Part shown: positions 1 through 5,665 of the stretch, piece after piece
Position numbering within the stretch: the stretch's first letter is position 1
How the letters are laid out: the number at the start of each line of letters is the position of its first letter
Assembly (NCBI GenBank): GCA_028873275.1
Contig: JAGWLJ010000071.1
Location: 1 to 7,162 of the forward strand
DNA: 7,162 nt
Reading direction: 5' to 3'
From: Pseudomonadota bacterium
GTDB taxonomy: Bacteria > Pseudomonadota > Alphaproteobacteria > Rickettsiales > SXRF01
Program-made: the position numbers and the translations under genes
The notes under the pieces: model-generated
What the model was told of the DNA's origin: nothing
Databases searched by the model: none
What the model saw: the letters and a program-made list of their open reading frames with translations, nothing else

Positions 1-228
1 TATCAGCAATGGCATATCGGTGAGCACAATCTCCCAAAAGATATCAACCTGCCCATCATCAAAGAACTACTGGACCATGAACTCAGGAGAACGATCTTTG
101 AATACAATCACAGGAATAAATTCGCAGAAGAAATTGCGCCTGCCGATATCAGCAATGACAATGATATGGCGTCTCGCCAACTCTCCCGCTCTGTCATTAG
201 GCCAAGCAACGGCCGCGGCCGGCACTAG
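1..228 (+). CDS. C-terminal tail of an unrecognised protein (5' truncated)
   Basis: Frame 1 is open from the first base of the window to a TAG at 226-228 and gives 75 residues. The tail is hydrophilic and rich in charged residues and Asn (for example IIKELLDHELRRTIFEYNHR), with a basic end, NGRGRH. It looks like the end of a soluble helical domain and has no membrane segment. I do not recognise the family. The gene starts outside the window. It converges on the mscS-like gene, whose stop lies only three bases further on, with no obvious terminator between them. An overlapping longer reading frame beginning at position 20 has an unnatural composition and reads into the antisense of the channel gene, so I prefer frame 1. 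Support is only the open frame and a plausible protein-like composition. Confidence 0.5.
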   Translation, partial: YQQWHIGEHNLPKDINLPIIKELLDHELRRTIFEYNHRNKFAEEIAPADISNDNDMASRQLSRSVIRPSNGRGRH

Positions 229-231
229 GTT

Positions 232-1512
232 CTACAGATTCTCCGGCTTGTTGGCCGCCGCCGGGCAGGGAATGGCGATGCCGCCCTTGCGGAACTTATC
301 GAGAATGGAGATCATGACGTCGCTTTGCGGTCCGAGGCGGCCTTCCTGCACATCGGCGATCCAGAAAAACAGCTGGAACTGCATGGCGTTTTCGCCGAAT
401 TCGCGCAGGTAGCAGTTGGGCGCCGGGTCTTTCAGGCATAATTTATGTTCCCGCGCCGCCTGCGTCATCAGCTCGCGCACCTTGGCCGGATCGCTGGCAT
501 AGCTGACATTGACCTTGATCTCGATGCGGGCATGATTGCTGCTGTGCGTCCAGTTAATGACGCGGGTGGACATCAGCTCCTCGTTTGGAATCAGCACCTC
601 GCGCCCATCGGGCGTTTCGAGCAGTGTATAGCGCATGTTAAGCTGGCGCACCCAGCCGGTCTGCCCGCCGATTTCAAGCATGTCGCCAATGCGAATGGAT
701 TTTTCCATCAGCAGGGTAATGCCGCTGACGAAATTGGCGGTGATCTTCTGCAGGCCGAGGCCGATGCCGACGCCCAGCGCGCCGCCGAACACGGCAAACG
801 CCGTCAGGTCGACGCCCAGCGCCGACAGGGTAATCATAATGGCTAGGAAATAAAGAAAGATGCGGAAAAATTTCAGCACCAGCTCACGGGCGTTATAGCT
901 CAGCGCGGAGCTTCGGCGCAGATAGCTTTCGAGGGTGCGCGACAACGCGCCGGCGATCCAGAACACCACCACCAGGATGACCACGCCATGCACCAGATTG
1001 AGCATGGAGATATGGTACTGGCCGATGTCGAATCCCATGGATTTGAGATAGACGACGGTGGAATGGATAAACCCGGTGGCGCGCAGCACGCCGACGATCA
1101 TCACCACGATGGCGATAAACCAGGCCACCGGCCGCGAACGCACGATCAACAGCACCGCTTTGGCGATCAGCCAGGCGATGCAGAGCTGGATGGTGGCGTC
1201 CGTCCAGTCGCCGCCGGTCGAGGAATACTCCTCCGCCAGCGGCTTGATAACGCTCAGGTAAAGCAAGGCCAGCAGCGGCCCAAGCAGGAGCAGCGGCCGG
1301 GTGATGAATTCCGCATCGATGCGCTTGGGCGGATGCGCTTTGAGATGCGCAACGAATCGCCGGCGGATCAATATGGCCATAATGAAAGCCAGCGCCAGCG
1401 CGATGCCGATCAGCGTCACCTCGATATAGAAATCCGGGTTGCCGAGAGCGGCGATGAATTCATCCCTGCGGTAGAGGAATTTTTTAGCCAGGTGATCGGA
1501 AGGTGCGTCCAT
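232..1512 (-). CDS. MscS-family mechanosensitive ion channel
   Basis: This is a 426-residue inner-membrane protein of the small-conductance mechanosensitive channel family, which opens under membrane tension to release solutes during osmotic downshock. About seven hydrophobic segments are visible, near residues 30-50, 70-90, 108-124, 128-148, 170-190, 211-234 and 236-268. The last is the pore-lining helix with the family's Gly/Ala pattern: GGALGVGIGLGLQK at 243-256, followed by ITANFVSGITLLMEKSIRIGD. Behind it come the beta domain (DMLEIGGQTGWV, then LIPNEELMSTRVINW) and the cytoplasmic alpha/beta domain. Four extra N-terminal helices precede the three-helix MscS core, so it is one of the longer family members. 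I chose the ATG at 1510-1512; a TTG twelve codons upstream (1546-1548) is in frame but less likely. No strong ribosome-binding site is seen at either. It is divergent from the prepilin-like gene and unrelated to the isc genes. Confidence 0.93.
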   Translation of the reverse strand: MDAPSDHLAKKFLYRRDEFIAALGNPDFYIEVTLIGIALALAFIMAILIRRRFVAHLKAHPPKRIDAEFITRPLLLLGPLLALLYLSVIKPLAEEYSSTGGDWTDATIQLCIAWLIAKAVLLIVRSRPVAWFIAIVVMIVGVLRATGFIHSTVVYLKSMGFDIGQYHISMLNLVHGVVILVVVFWIAGALSRTLESYLRRSSALSYNARELVLKFFRIFLYFLAIMITLSALGVDLTAFAVFGGALGVGIGLGLQKITANFVSGITLLMEKSIRIGDMLEIGGQTGWVRQLNMRYTLLETPDGREVLIPNEELMSTRVINWTHSSNHARIEIKVNVSYASDPAKVRELMTQAAREHKLCLKDPAPNCYLREFGENAMQFQLFFWIADVQEGRLGPQSDVMISILDKFRKGGIAIPCPAAANKPENL

Positions 1513-1547
1513 AGGCGTTTTTGTATAACGGCTTTTGCGGCAAAGCA

Positions 1548-1585
1548 AAGGAGTAATGCGCGCCGCGGCATTAATCTGTTTTTAA
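1548..1585 (+). other. Possible SD-led 9-codon leader ORF upstream of the prepilin-like gene
   Basis: AAGGAG at 1548-1553 is the best Shine-Dalgarno match in the spacer, but it does not serve either in-frame ATG of the downstream gene. It sits 2 nt before an ATG at 1556 that opens a nine-codon frame (MRAAALICF) ending in TAA at 1583-1585. That stop overlaps the ATG at 1585-1587, a possible upstream start of the prepilin-like gene, in the arrangement TAATG. This would allow translational coupling. The short SD-to-ATG spacing makes real translation uncertain, and the arrangement could be chance. Confidence 0.2.
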
Positions 1586-1611
1586 TGGCTTGTCGCCATA
1601 GTTTCGGCCAT

Positions 1612-2331
1612 ATGAGAAGCGGAAACAGAACCGGGTTCACGCTGCTGGAGCTGGCCATCGCGCTGGCGGTCCTGTCATTGCTGACCGGCCTTTTTCTTTC
1701 CGCCCTGCAAAAAAACATGGGCCGTTTGCAGCAGGCCGAAGCGCAGGCAAAGCTGGACGCCATCGAAACCAGCCTGCGCGATTTTGCCCGGGCCAACGGC
1801 CGGGTCCCCTGCCCTTCCGATCTCGCCAGTCCGGTCACCAACCAATATTTCGGCGTCGAAGCCGCCGCACCCGGCGCCTGCACGGGCGACACTCCGGCGG
1901 CAAAGTTCAACGACGGCGCCAATACCGCAGGCGGCGGCATTCCGGTCAGAACGCTCGGCCTGCCGGACGAATACGCGCTCGATCCCTGGGGTGATCGCTT
2001 TCTCTACGTGGTCGATAAGCGCATGACCGCCGCGGGGCCCGCAGTCAGCACCGGCAGCATCACCGTCAGGGATTTGGGCAGTCATATCCGCACCTCCTCG
2101 GCCGTCGCCCTGCTGATGAGCTTCGGCCCCGACGGCCATGGCGCCTACCGGCTGGACGGCACCGTCAAATCCTCCGGCTCCATGAACGCCGGCGAGCTGC
2201 AAAATTGCCATTGCCGCAGCGACGGCACGCCCATGCTCTTCGATAACATCTTCGTCCAGTCGCCTCCCTCGGGCGATTTCGATGATATCCTGCGCTATTA
2301 CCTGCCATCCGCTTTCCGCTTTGCCTATTGA
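1612..2331 (+). CDS. Type IV prepilin / type II secretion pseudopilin-like protein
   Basis: This 239-residue protein has a textbook class III signal. A short basic leader (MRSGNRTG) is followed by the cleavage site G|FTLLE, with the mature +5 glutamate at residue 13, and a hydrophobic helix to about residue 32 that continues as an amphipathic helix to about 60. Such proteins are processed by the prepilin peptidase and assemble as pilins or minor pseudopilins. The globular part contains DPWGDRFLYV (124-133) and SFGPDG (170-174 region), reminiscent of GspG-like pseudopilins, and four cysteines (67, 90, 199, 201) that could form disulfides. I chose the ATG at 1612 because it gives the expected short leader. 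An ATG at 1585 would add nine residues (MACRHSFGH). Neither start has a clear ribosome-binding site. The frame stays open far upstream, but that part is antisense to the channel gene and is not coding. No pilus or secretion genes are adjacent in the window. Confidence 0.82.
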   Translation: MRSGNRTGFTLLELAIALAVLSLLTGLFLSALQKNMGRLQQAEAQAKLDAIETSLRDFARANGRVPCPSDLASPVTNQYFGVEAAAPGACTGDTPAAKFNDGANTAGGGIPVRTLGLPDEYALDPWGDRFLYVVDKRMTAAGPAVSTGSITVRDLGSHIRTSSAVALLMSFGPDGHGAYRLDGTVKSSGSMNAGELQNCHCRSDGTPMLFDNIFVQSPPSGDFDDILRYYLPSAFRFAY

Positions 2332-2369
2332 ATACCCCCGGAAAATAGGCTAGGTATGGCTGCTTTCCA

Positions 2370-2394
2370 ATAGTTGATTAAATCAGTAAGGTAT
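2370..2394 (+). promoter_or_regulatory. IscR type 1-like operator
   Basis: The 25 bases match the E. coli IscR type 1 consensus (from memory) at 23 positions. The left part ATAGTTGATT compares with ATASYYGACT, the centre AAAT fits RWWW, and the right part CAGTAAGGTAT compares with YAGTCRRSTAT. The two mismatches are C to T in GACT and C to A in AGTC. An inner perfect dyad, TGATT-A-AATCA, lies at 2375-2385. The type 1 site is bound by the [2Fe-2S] form of IscR, an Rrf2-family repressor. Here it covers the -35 element of the promoter in front of iscS, so cluster-loaded repressor would block transcription and iron-sulfur shortage would relieve it. Binding itself is inferred. Another Rrf2 regulator such as RirA is the main alternative. 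Confidence 0.75.
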
Positions 2395-2402
2395 ATTATA
2401 TT
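2374..2402 (+). promoter_or_regulatory. Putative sigma70 promoter of the isc operon
   Basis: TTGATT at 2374-2379 and TATATT at 2397-2402 are separated by exactly 17 bases, close to the sigma70 consensus. This AT-rich patch stands out from its GC-rich surroundings. Transcription would start near 2408-2410, leaving a leader of about 15 bases before the iscS ATG at 2425. The promoter overlaps the IscR-like operator, as expected for a repressed isc promoter. Confidence 0.65.
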
Positions 2403-2424
2403 AAGCTCGTATCGAGCGTCTCCC

Positions 2425-3660
2425 ATGAACGTTATGACCGCAGGAAATATTAAGTTACCGATTTACCTTGATTATCAGGCCACCACGCCGGTCGATCCGC
2501 GCGTGCTGGAGAAAATGCTGCCGTGGTTTACCGAGAAATTCGGCAACCCCCATTCGCGCAGCCATGCCTATGGCTGGGAATCCGAAGCGGCCACCGACCT
2601 CGCTCGCGAGCAGATCGCCGCTCTCATCAACGCCACGGAGAAGGAAATCGTCTTCACCTCCGGCGCCACTGAATCGAACAATCTCGCCATCAAGGGCGTG
2701 GCGCGTTTCAACAAGGGCAAAAAAAACCACATCATCACCCCGCTGACCGAGCATAAATGCGTGCTGGATTCCTGCCGCCATCTGGAGCAGGAAGGCTTCG
2801 AGATCACCTACCTGCCGGTGCAGAAGAATGGCCTGATTGACCTTGACCAGCTGCGCGCCACTATCAAGGATTCTACCGTGCTGGTGTCGGTGATGGCGGT
2901 CAATAATGAGATCGGCGTCATCCAGCCGCTGGCCGAGATCGGAAAAATCTGCCGCGAACGCGGCGTATTTTTCCACACCGATGCGGCCCAGGGTTTCGGC
3001 AAGATTCCGCTCGACGTCGAGGCAATGAATATCGACCTGATGAGCATTTCCGGCCACAAGATTTACGGCCCCAAGGGCATCGGCGCGCTGTATGTCCGCC
3101 GCCGCCCGCGCGTGCGCCTGGAGGCGATTTTCTCCGGCGGCGGGCAGGAGCGCGGCTTCCGCTCCGGCACGCTGGCCACCCCGCTGGTCGTCGGCCTGGG
3201 CGAAGCGGCTGCCATTGCCAAGGCCGAAATGGGGCGCGATGCCGAGCATGCCCGCAAGCTCTACAACACATTCCTCGCTGAGATTTTAGACAGGGTGAAG
3301 GATGTCTATCTCAACGGCGACCGCGAGCGGCGCTGGCCGGGCAACATCAATCTGAGCTTTGCCTATGTCGAGGGCGAGTCGATGATCATGGCGCTGAAAG
3401 ACCTGGCGGTTTCCAGCGGTTCGGCCTGCACTTCGGCCTCGCTGGAGCCGTCTTATGTTCTCAGGGCCTTGGGCGTCGGCGAAGACCTGGCGCACACCTC
3501 GATCCGCTTCGGTTTCGGGCGTTTTACAACCGAGGAAGAAATTGACTACGCGATAGAATTAATAAAGAATAGCATATCCCGCCTGCGTGAGATGAGTCCT
3601 CTCTGGGAAATGGCCCAGGACGGCATCGACATCTCCAAAATCGAGTGGGCTGGACATTAA
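2425..3660 (+). CDS. iscS: Cysteine desulfurase IscS
   Basis: IscS is a PLP enzyme that converts L-cysteine to L-alanine and passes the sulfur, as a persulfide, to the scaffold IscU and other acceptors. The 411-residue protein is close to the usual length of about 404. Visible motifs are LDYQATTP near the N-terminus, FTSGATESNN, the PLP-stacking histidine H110 in TEHK, D186 in DAAQ, and the PLP Schiff-base lysine K212 in SGHKIYGPKG. The sulfur-carrying loop SSGSACTSA has its catalytic cysteine at C335. The C-terminus SPLWEMAQDGIDISKIEW, which contacts IscU, is intact. I chose the ATG at 2425, with a weak GAG eight bases upstream; an ATG at 2434 is possible. A TTG at 2374 is in frame but lies inside the promoter. 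It is the first gene of the isc operon. The closest resemblance I recall is to Rickettsiales IscS. Confidence 0.97.
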   Translation: MNVMTAGNIKLPIYLDYQATTPVDPRVLEKMLPWFTEKFGNPHSRSHAYGWESEAATDLAREQIAALINATEKEIVFTSGATESNNLAIKGVARFNKGKKNHIITPLTEHKCVLDSCRHLEQEGFEITYLPVQKNGLIDLDQLRATIKDSTVLVSVMAVNNEIGVIQPLAEIGKICRERGVFFHTDAAQGFGKIPLDVEAMNIDLMSISGHKIYGPKGIGALYVRRRPRVRLEAIFSGGGQERGFRSGTLATPLVVGLGEAAAIAKAEMGRDAEHARKLYNTFLAEILDRVKDVYLNGDRERRWPGNINLSFAYVEGESMIMALKDLAVSSGSACTSASLEPSYVLRALGVGEDLAHTSIRFGFGRFTTEEEIDYAIELIKNSISRLREMSPLWEMAQDGIDISKIEWAGH

Positions 3661-3666
3661 TTTACA

Positions 3667-4008
3667 ATGAAATTAGGAAAAATATTAGAAAGACGTGACA
3701 TGTTCCTTACGGAAGAAGATGCTCCAAACAGTAGAAAATGGGCCGCTATGGTTGATAGCAGCCAGGCTAAACAGACTGCGGAAGGGACGAGTCCTCGCAA
3801 CGACCTTCAGGTCACCCTGACTGCCGGCGATATATTTAAAGCGCTGGAAGAGGTTCTGGGTAAATCCAATCTCGATCGTATTATAGATGAAAAAGCCAAT
3901 AGCGGGCAGAATCTGTCTTTTCCAGAGCAGCAGCAATTAGTGTTAGAGATTATAAAAGAAGCGGCTGCGCACAAGCCGGCGCGTTCCAACGACCGCGGTC
4001 GAGGATAA
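3667..4008 (+). CDS. Unrecognised 113-aa protein between iscS and iscU
   Basis: This is an open frame of 113 codons starting six bases after the iscS stop and ending nine bases before iscU, on the same strand, so it is almost certainly co-transcribed. I do not recognise the family. Residues 1-50 are polar and probably flexible. Residues 51-102 look helical (LTAGDIFKALEEVLGK, then FPEQQQLVLEIIKEAAAH), and the tail is basic. There are no cysteines, no signal peptide and no membrane segment, so it cannot be a cysteine-ligated Fe-S protein. The ATG at 3667 has no good ribosome-binding site and may rely on coupling to iscS. The ATG at 3700, preceded by AGGAAA about 20 bases away, is an alternative. 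Hand-counted GC is about 47%, well below the flanking isc genes, which suggests acquisition or relaxed evolution. A role in Fe-S assembly rests only on position. Confidence 0.75.
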   Translation: MKLGKILERRDMFLTEEDAPNSRKWAAMVDSSQAKQTAEGTSPRNDLQVTLTAGDIFKALEEVLGKSNLDRIIDEKANSGQNLSFPEQQQLVLEIIKEAAAHKPARSNDRGRG

Positions 4009-4017
4009 ATATACATT

Positions 4018-4419
4018 ATGGCCTATTCTGAAAAAGTCATCGATCATTATGAACATCCCCGCAATGTCGGGTCGATGGATAAGGACGATGCCGATGTCGG
4101 CACCGGCCTGGTCGGCGCGCCCGCCTGCGGCGACGTGATGAAACTGCAGATCAAGGTAAGCGCCGAAGGGGTCATCGAGGACGCCAAGTTCAAGACCTTC
4201 GGCTGCGGCTCGGCCATCGCCTCCAGCTCGCTCGTCACCGAATGGGTCAAGGGCAAGACGCTCGACGAGGCGCAGGCGATCAGGAATACCGAAATTGCCC
4301 AGCACTTGTCGCTGCCGCCGGTCAAGATCCATTGCTCCGTACTGGCCGAGGACGCCATCAAGGCGGCGATTGCGGATTACAAGAAAAAACACGGCAAGGC
4401 GGACCAGAACGCCGCCTAA
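4018..4419 (+). CDS. iscU: Fe-S cluster assembly scaffold IscU
   Basis: IscU is the scaffold on which sulfur from IscS and iron are built into a [2Fe-2S] cluster, which HscA/HscB then help transfer to acceptors. The 133-residue protein has every hallmark at the residue numbers familiar from E. coli: C37 and D39 in GAPACGD, C63 in FGCGSA, H105 and C106 in HCS, and the HscA-binding peptide LPPVK at 99-103. The N-terminus AYSEKVIDHYEHPRNVGS is also typical. The start ATG follows a GAGGA (4001-4005) by 12 bases, a long spacing. That sequence lies just ahead of the stop of the preceding 113-aa gene. The lysine-rich end KKKHGKADQNAA is variable in the family. Local GC is high, as in iscS. Confidence 0.98.
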   Translation: MAYSEKVIDHYEHPRNVGSMDKDDADVGTGLVGAPACGDVMKLQIKVSAEGVIEDAKFKTFGCGSAIASSSLVTEWVKGKTLDEAQAIRNTEIAQHLSLPPVKIHCSVLAEDAIKAAIADYKKKHGKADQNAA

Positions 4420-4431
4420 CTGATTTGCATT

Positions 4432-4767
4432 ATGGCAGCGCCCATTCTTTCCATCTCCGATGCGGCCTTAAGCCGCATCCACCAATTGCTCGACAAGCGC
4501 GGCAAGCCCTCGGCCGGCATCAAGATCGGCGTGCGCACGCGCGGCTGCTCGGGCCTGTCCTACACCATCGAATACGCCGACGAAGCCAGCAAATTCGATG
4601 AGGTGGTGGAAAAAGATGGCATCAAGGTGCTGATCGATCCCAAGGCGGTGATGTTCCTGATCGGCACCGAGATGGATTACGTCGAGGAAAAGCTCAAAAG
4701 CGGCTTTATCTTCCGCAACCCCAACGAAAAAGGCCGCTGCGGCTGCGGGGAAAGTTTTCATGTGTGA
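4432..4767 (+). CDS. iscA: A-type Fe-S carrier IscA
   Basis: IscA is an A-type carrier that receives clusters (or iron) and delivers them to target apoproteins. It acts downstream of IscU and takes part in [4Fe-4S] formation. The 111-residue protein matches the usual 107-residue length. The three ligand cysteines are present: C39 in RTRGCSGLSY, and C103 and C105 in GRCGCGESFHV at the C-terminus. The segment GIKIGVRTRGCSG and the helix VMFLIGTEMDYVEEKLKSGF are characteristic. It starts 12 bases after the iscU stop, with no strong ribosome-binding site. HesB and ErpA share the fold, but the position after iscU makes IscA the natural name. The gene is followed directly by a palindromic repeat rather than by the usual short spacer before hscB. 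Confidence 0.96.
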   Translation: MAAPILSISDAALSRIHQLLDKRGKPSAGIKIGVRTRGCSGLSYTIEYADEASKFDEVVEKDGIKVLIDPKAVMFLIGTEMDYVEEKLKSGFIFRNPNEKGRCGCGESFHV

Positions 4768-4774
4768 GTACACT

Positions 4775-4833
4775 CGTCACTCCCGCGAAGGCGGGAGTCT
4801 ATTCGCTGGATCCCCGCCTTCGCGGGGATAACG
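4775..4833. repeat. 59-bp palindromic dispersed-type repeat, double hairpin, abutting hscB
   Basis: Two 25-base arms (4775-4799 and 4809-4833) are inverted copies of each other at 20 of 25 positions, with a 9-base loop (TATTCGCTG). Each arm also folds alone: CTCCCGC/GCGGGAG around GAAG... at 4780-4797, and CCCCGC/GCGGGG around CTTC at 4812-4827. One frame translates to the familiar repeat-derived peptide VTPAKAG...LDPRLRGDN, the spurious signature of a widespread proteobacterial intergenic palindrome. There is no T-run, so it is not a normal terminator. It fills most of the space between iscA and hscB and ends one base before the hscB ATG. It could modulate or attenuate hscB and hscA expression, or stabilise the upstream mRNA. 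Confidence 0.88.
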
Positions 4834-4834
4834 T

Positions 4835-5281
4835 ATGCATTACTTCACCCTCCTCAATCTCCCGCCCACCTTCGATCTCGATCTTTCCGCCCTCGAATCC
4901 GCCTATTTCACCGCCCAGCGGCAATATCATCCCGATCGCTTCGTGGGCAAACCGCCCTCCGAGCGCACGGCCGCGCTGCAGCATTCCGCCGACATCAACA
5001 AGGCTTATGACACGCTGAAAGACCCGCTCAAGCGCGCGCAATACCTATTGCATTTGCAGGGAATTGCGGTAGGCACGGAGGCGGACAGCGTCAAGCCGTC
5101 GCAGGAAATACTGGTCGAGGCCATGGAGCTGAGGGAAGAACCGCCGCCGAAAGAAAAGCTGGAAAAAATGATTGCCGCCTCCATCGCCGCCATCGGCAAT
5201 CATTACCAGGCGAAAGCGTTTCCCCAGATGGCGCAGGAAACCCTGCGGCTGGGATATCTCGTAAACCTTCGAAAATCATAA
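4835..5281 (+). CDS. hscB: Fe-S co-chaperone HscB (J-protein)
   Basis: HscB is a J-domain co-chaperone that binds IscU and presents it to HscA, stimulating the HscA ATPase. The 148-residue protein begins with the typical MHYFTLLNLP. It has the J-domain signature HPD at 32-34 in QRQYHPDRF, then SADINKAYDTLKDPLKRAQYLL (about 51-72). The C-terminal IscU-binding helix contains MELREE at 97-102. It is shorter than the E. coli protein (171, from memory), mainly in the C-terminal helical domain after MELREE. The start is fixed: an in-frame TAA lies at 4829-4831, inside the repeat, two codons before the ATG. The only ribosome-binding-like sequence, GGGGA at 4824-4828, lies in the repeat's right arm and would be paired when the hairpin folds. 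Confidence 0.94.
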   Translation: MHYFTLLNLPPTFDLDLSALESAYFTAQRQYHPDRFVGKPPSERTAALQHSADINKAYDTLKDPLKRAQYLLHLQGIAVGTEADSVKPSQEILVEAMELREEPPPKEKLEKMIAASIAAIGNHYQAKAFPQMAQETLRLGYLVNLRKS

Positions 5282-5296
5282 CCGATAGGAAGAACC

Positions 5297-5665
5297 ATGG
5301 TTCGTAAAAAAAATAACGAAATCAAAACTCCCCACGCCACTGTAATTATCAATGGCCCTTTGCGCTCATCTTATGACAGCGAGACGTGGGCACATCAGGG
5401 GGCCCGCTACGATATCCGCATTATTCCTGCCCGCGAAGGCCTGGAGAATCAGGCCATATCTGCAGGCGCCGTTCACGTGCCATTTAAACCGGATATTCTT
5501 CTGAAAGAATTGGAAAAAGAACTGTCTGCTCTGCCTGAAGAGGAGCAAAGCCCCAGGACAATACTGGCAAAGATCAAAAGGCTGACAAAAGAAATTTGCG
5601 CCGAGCGGCATCTGCGTTTGGATAAATGGCCTGCCGCCTCCACAACTATTGCTGCCGGCCGCTGA
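5297..5665 (+). CDS. Unrecognised 122-aa protein between hscB and hscA
   Basis: This 122-codon gene has a good ribosome-binding site (AGGAAG at 5287-5292, four bases before the ATG). It starts 15 bases after hscB, and its TGA overlaps the hscA ATG as ATGA, a sign of translational coupling. I do not recognise it. It begins with a basic stretch, MVRKKNNEIK. A likely beta-rich part follows (HATVIING, then RYDIRIIPAREG and AGAVHVPFKPD), then helices with a coiled-coil-like LLKELEKELSALPEEE (68-83) and RTILAKIKRLTKEICAERHL. It has one cysteine (C101), no signal peptide and no membrane helix. GC is about 50% by hand count, below its neighbours. Its placement between the two chaperone genes suggests, but does not show, a role linked to HscB/HscA. 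A strongly expressed gene here would also feed ribosomes into hscA. Confidence 0.85.
   Translation: MVRKKNNEIKTPHATVIINGPLRSSYDSETWAHQGARYDIRIIPAREGLENQAISAGAVHVPFKPDILLKELEKELSALPEEEQSPRTILAKIKRLTKEICAERHLRLDKWPAASTTIAAGR

Noticed and set aside
211..220. GGCCGCGGCC palindrome at the left end and GACCGCGGTC at 3991-4000
   Set aside because: Ten-base GC palindromes are expected by chance in DNA of this composition, and both lie within coding tails with no other supporting signal.
20..412. 130-codon + strand frame at the left end
   Set aside because: It overlaps the more protein-like frame 1 tail and then runs antisense through the end of the channel gene. Its composition is not convincing.
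1521..1530. TATAAC/TATACA-like boxes in the divergent spacer as promoters for the channel and prepilin-like genes
   Set aside because: No convincing -35 element at proper spacing could be found for either direction, so I did not annotate a promoter.
988..1611. Upstream extension of the prepilin-like frame
   Set aside because: The frame is open but lies opposite the MscS channel gene and encodes a His/Asp/Gln/Arg-rich sequence. The prepilin leader sets the start at 1612 (or at most 1585).
2340..2368. Possible terminator hairpin after the prepilin-like gene (GGAAA...TTTCC)
   Set aside because: The stem is only five base pairs with a large loop and no T-run, so it is not a credible intrinsic terminator.
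4775..4833. Repeat hairpins as a transcription terminator between iscA and hscB
   Set aside because: There is no T-run after either stem, and the downstream hscB and hscA genes need this transcript. The element fits a dispersed palindromic repeat better.
4764..5018. Open frame starting at the iscA end through the repeat into hscB
   Set aside because: Its N-terminus (VTPAKAGVYSLDPRLRGDN) is the well-known spurious translation of a palindromic repeat, and the rest is out of frame within hscB.
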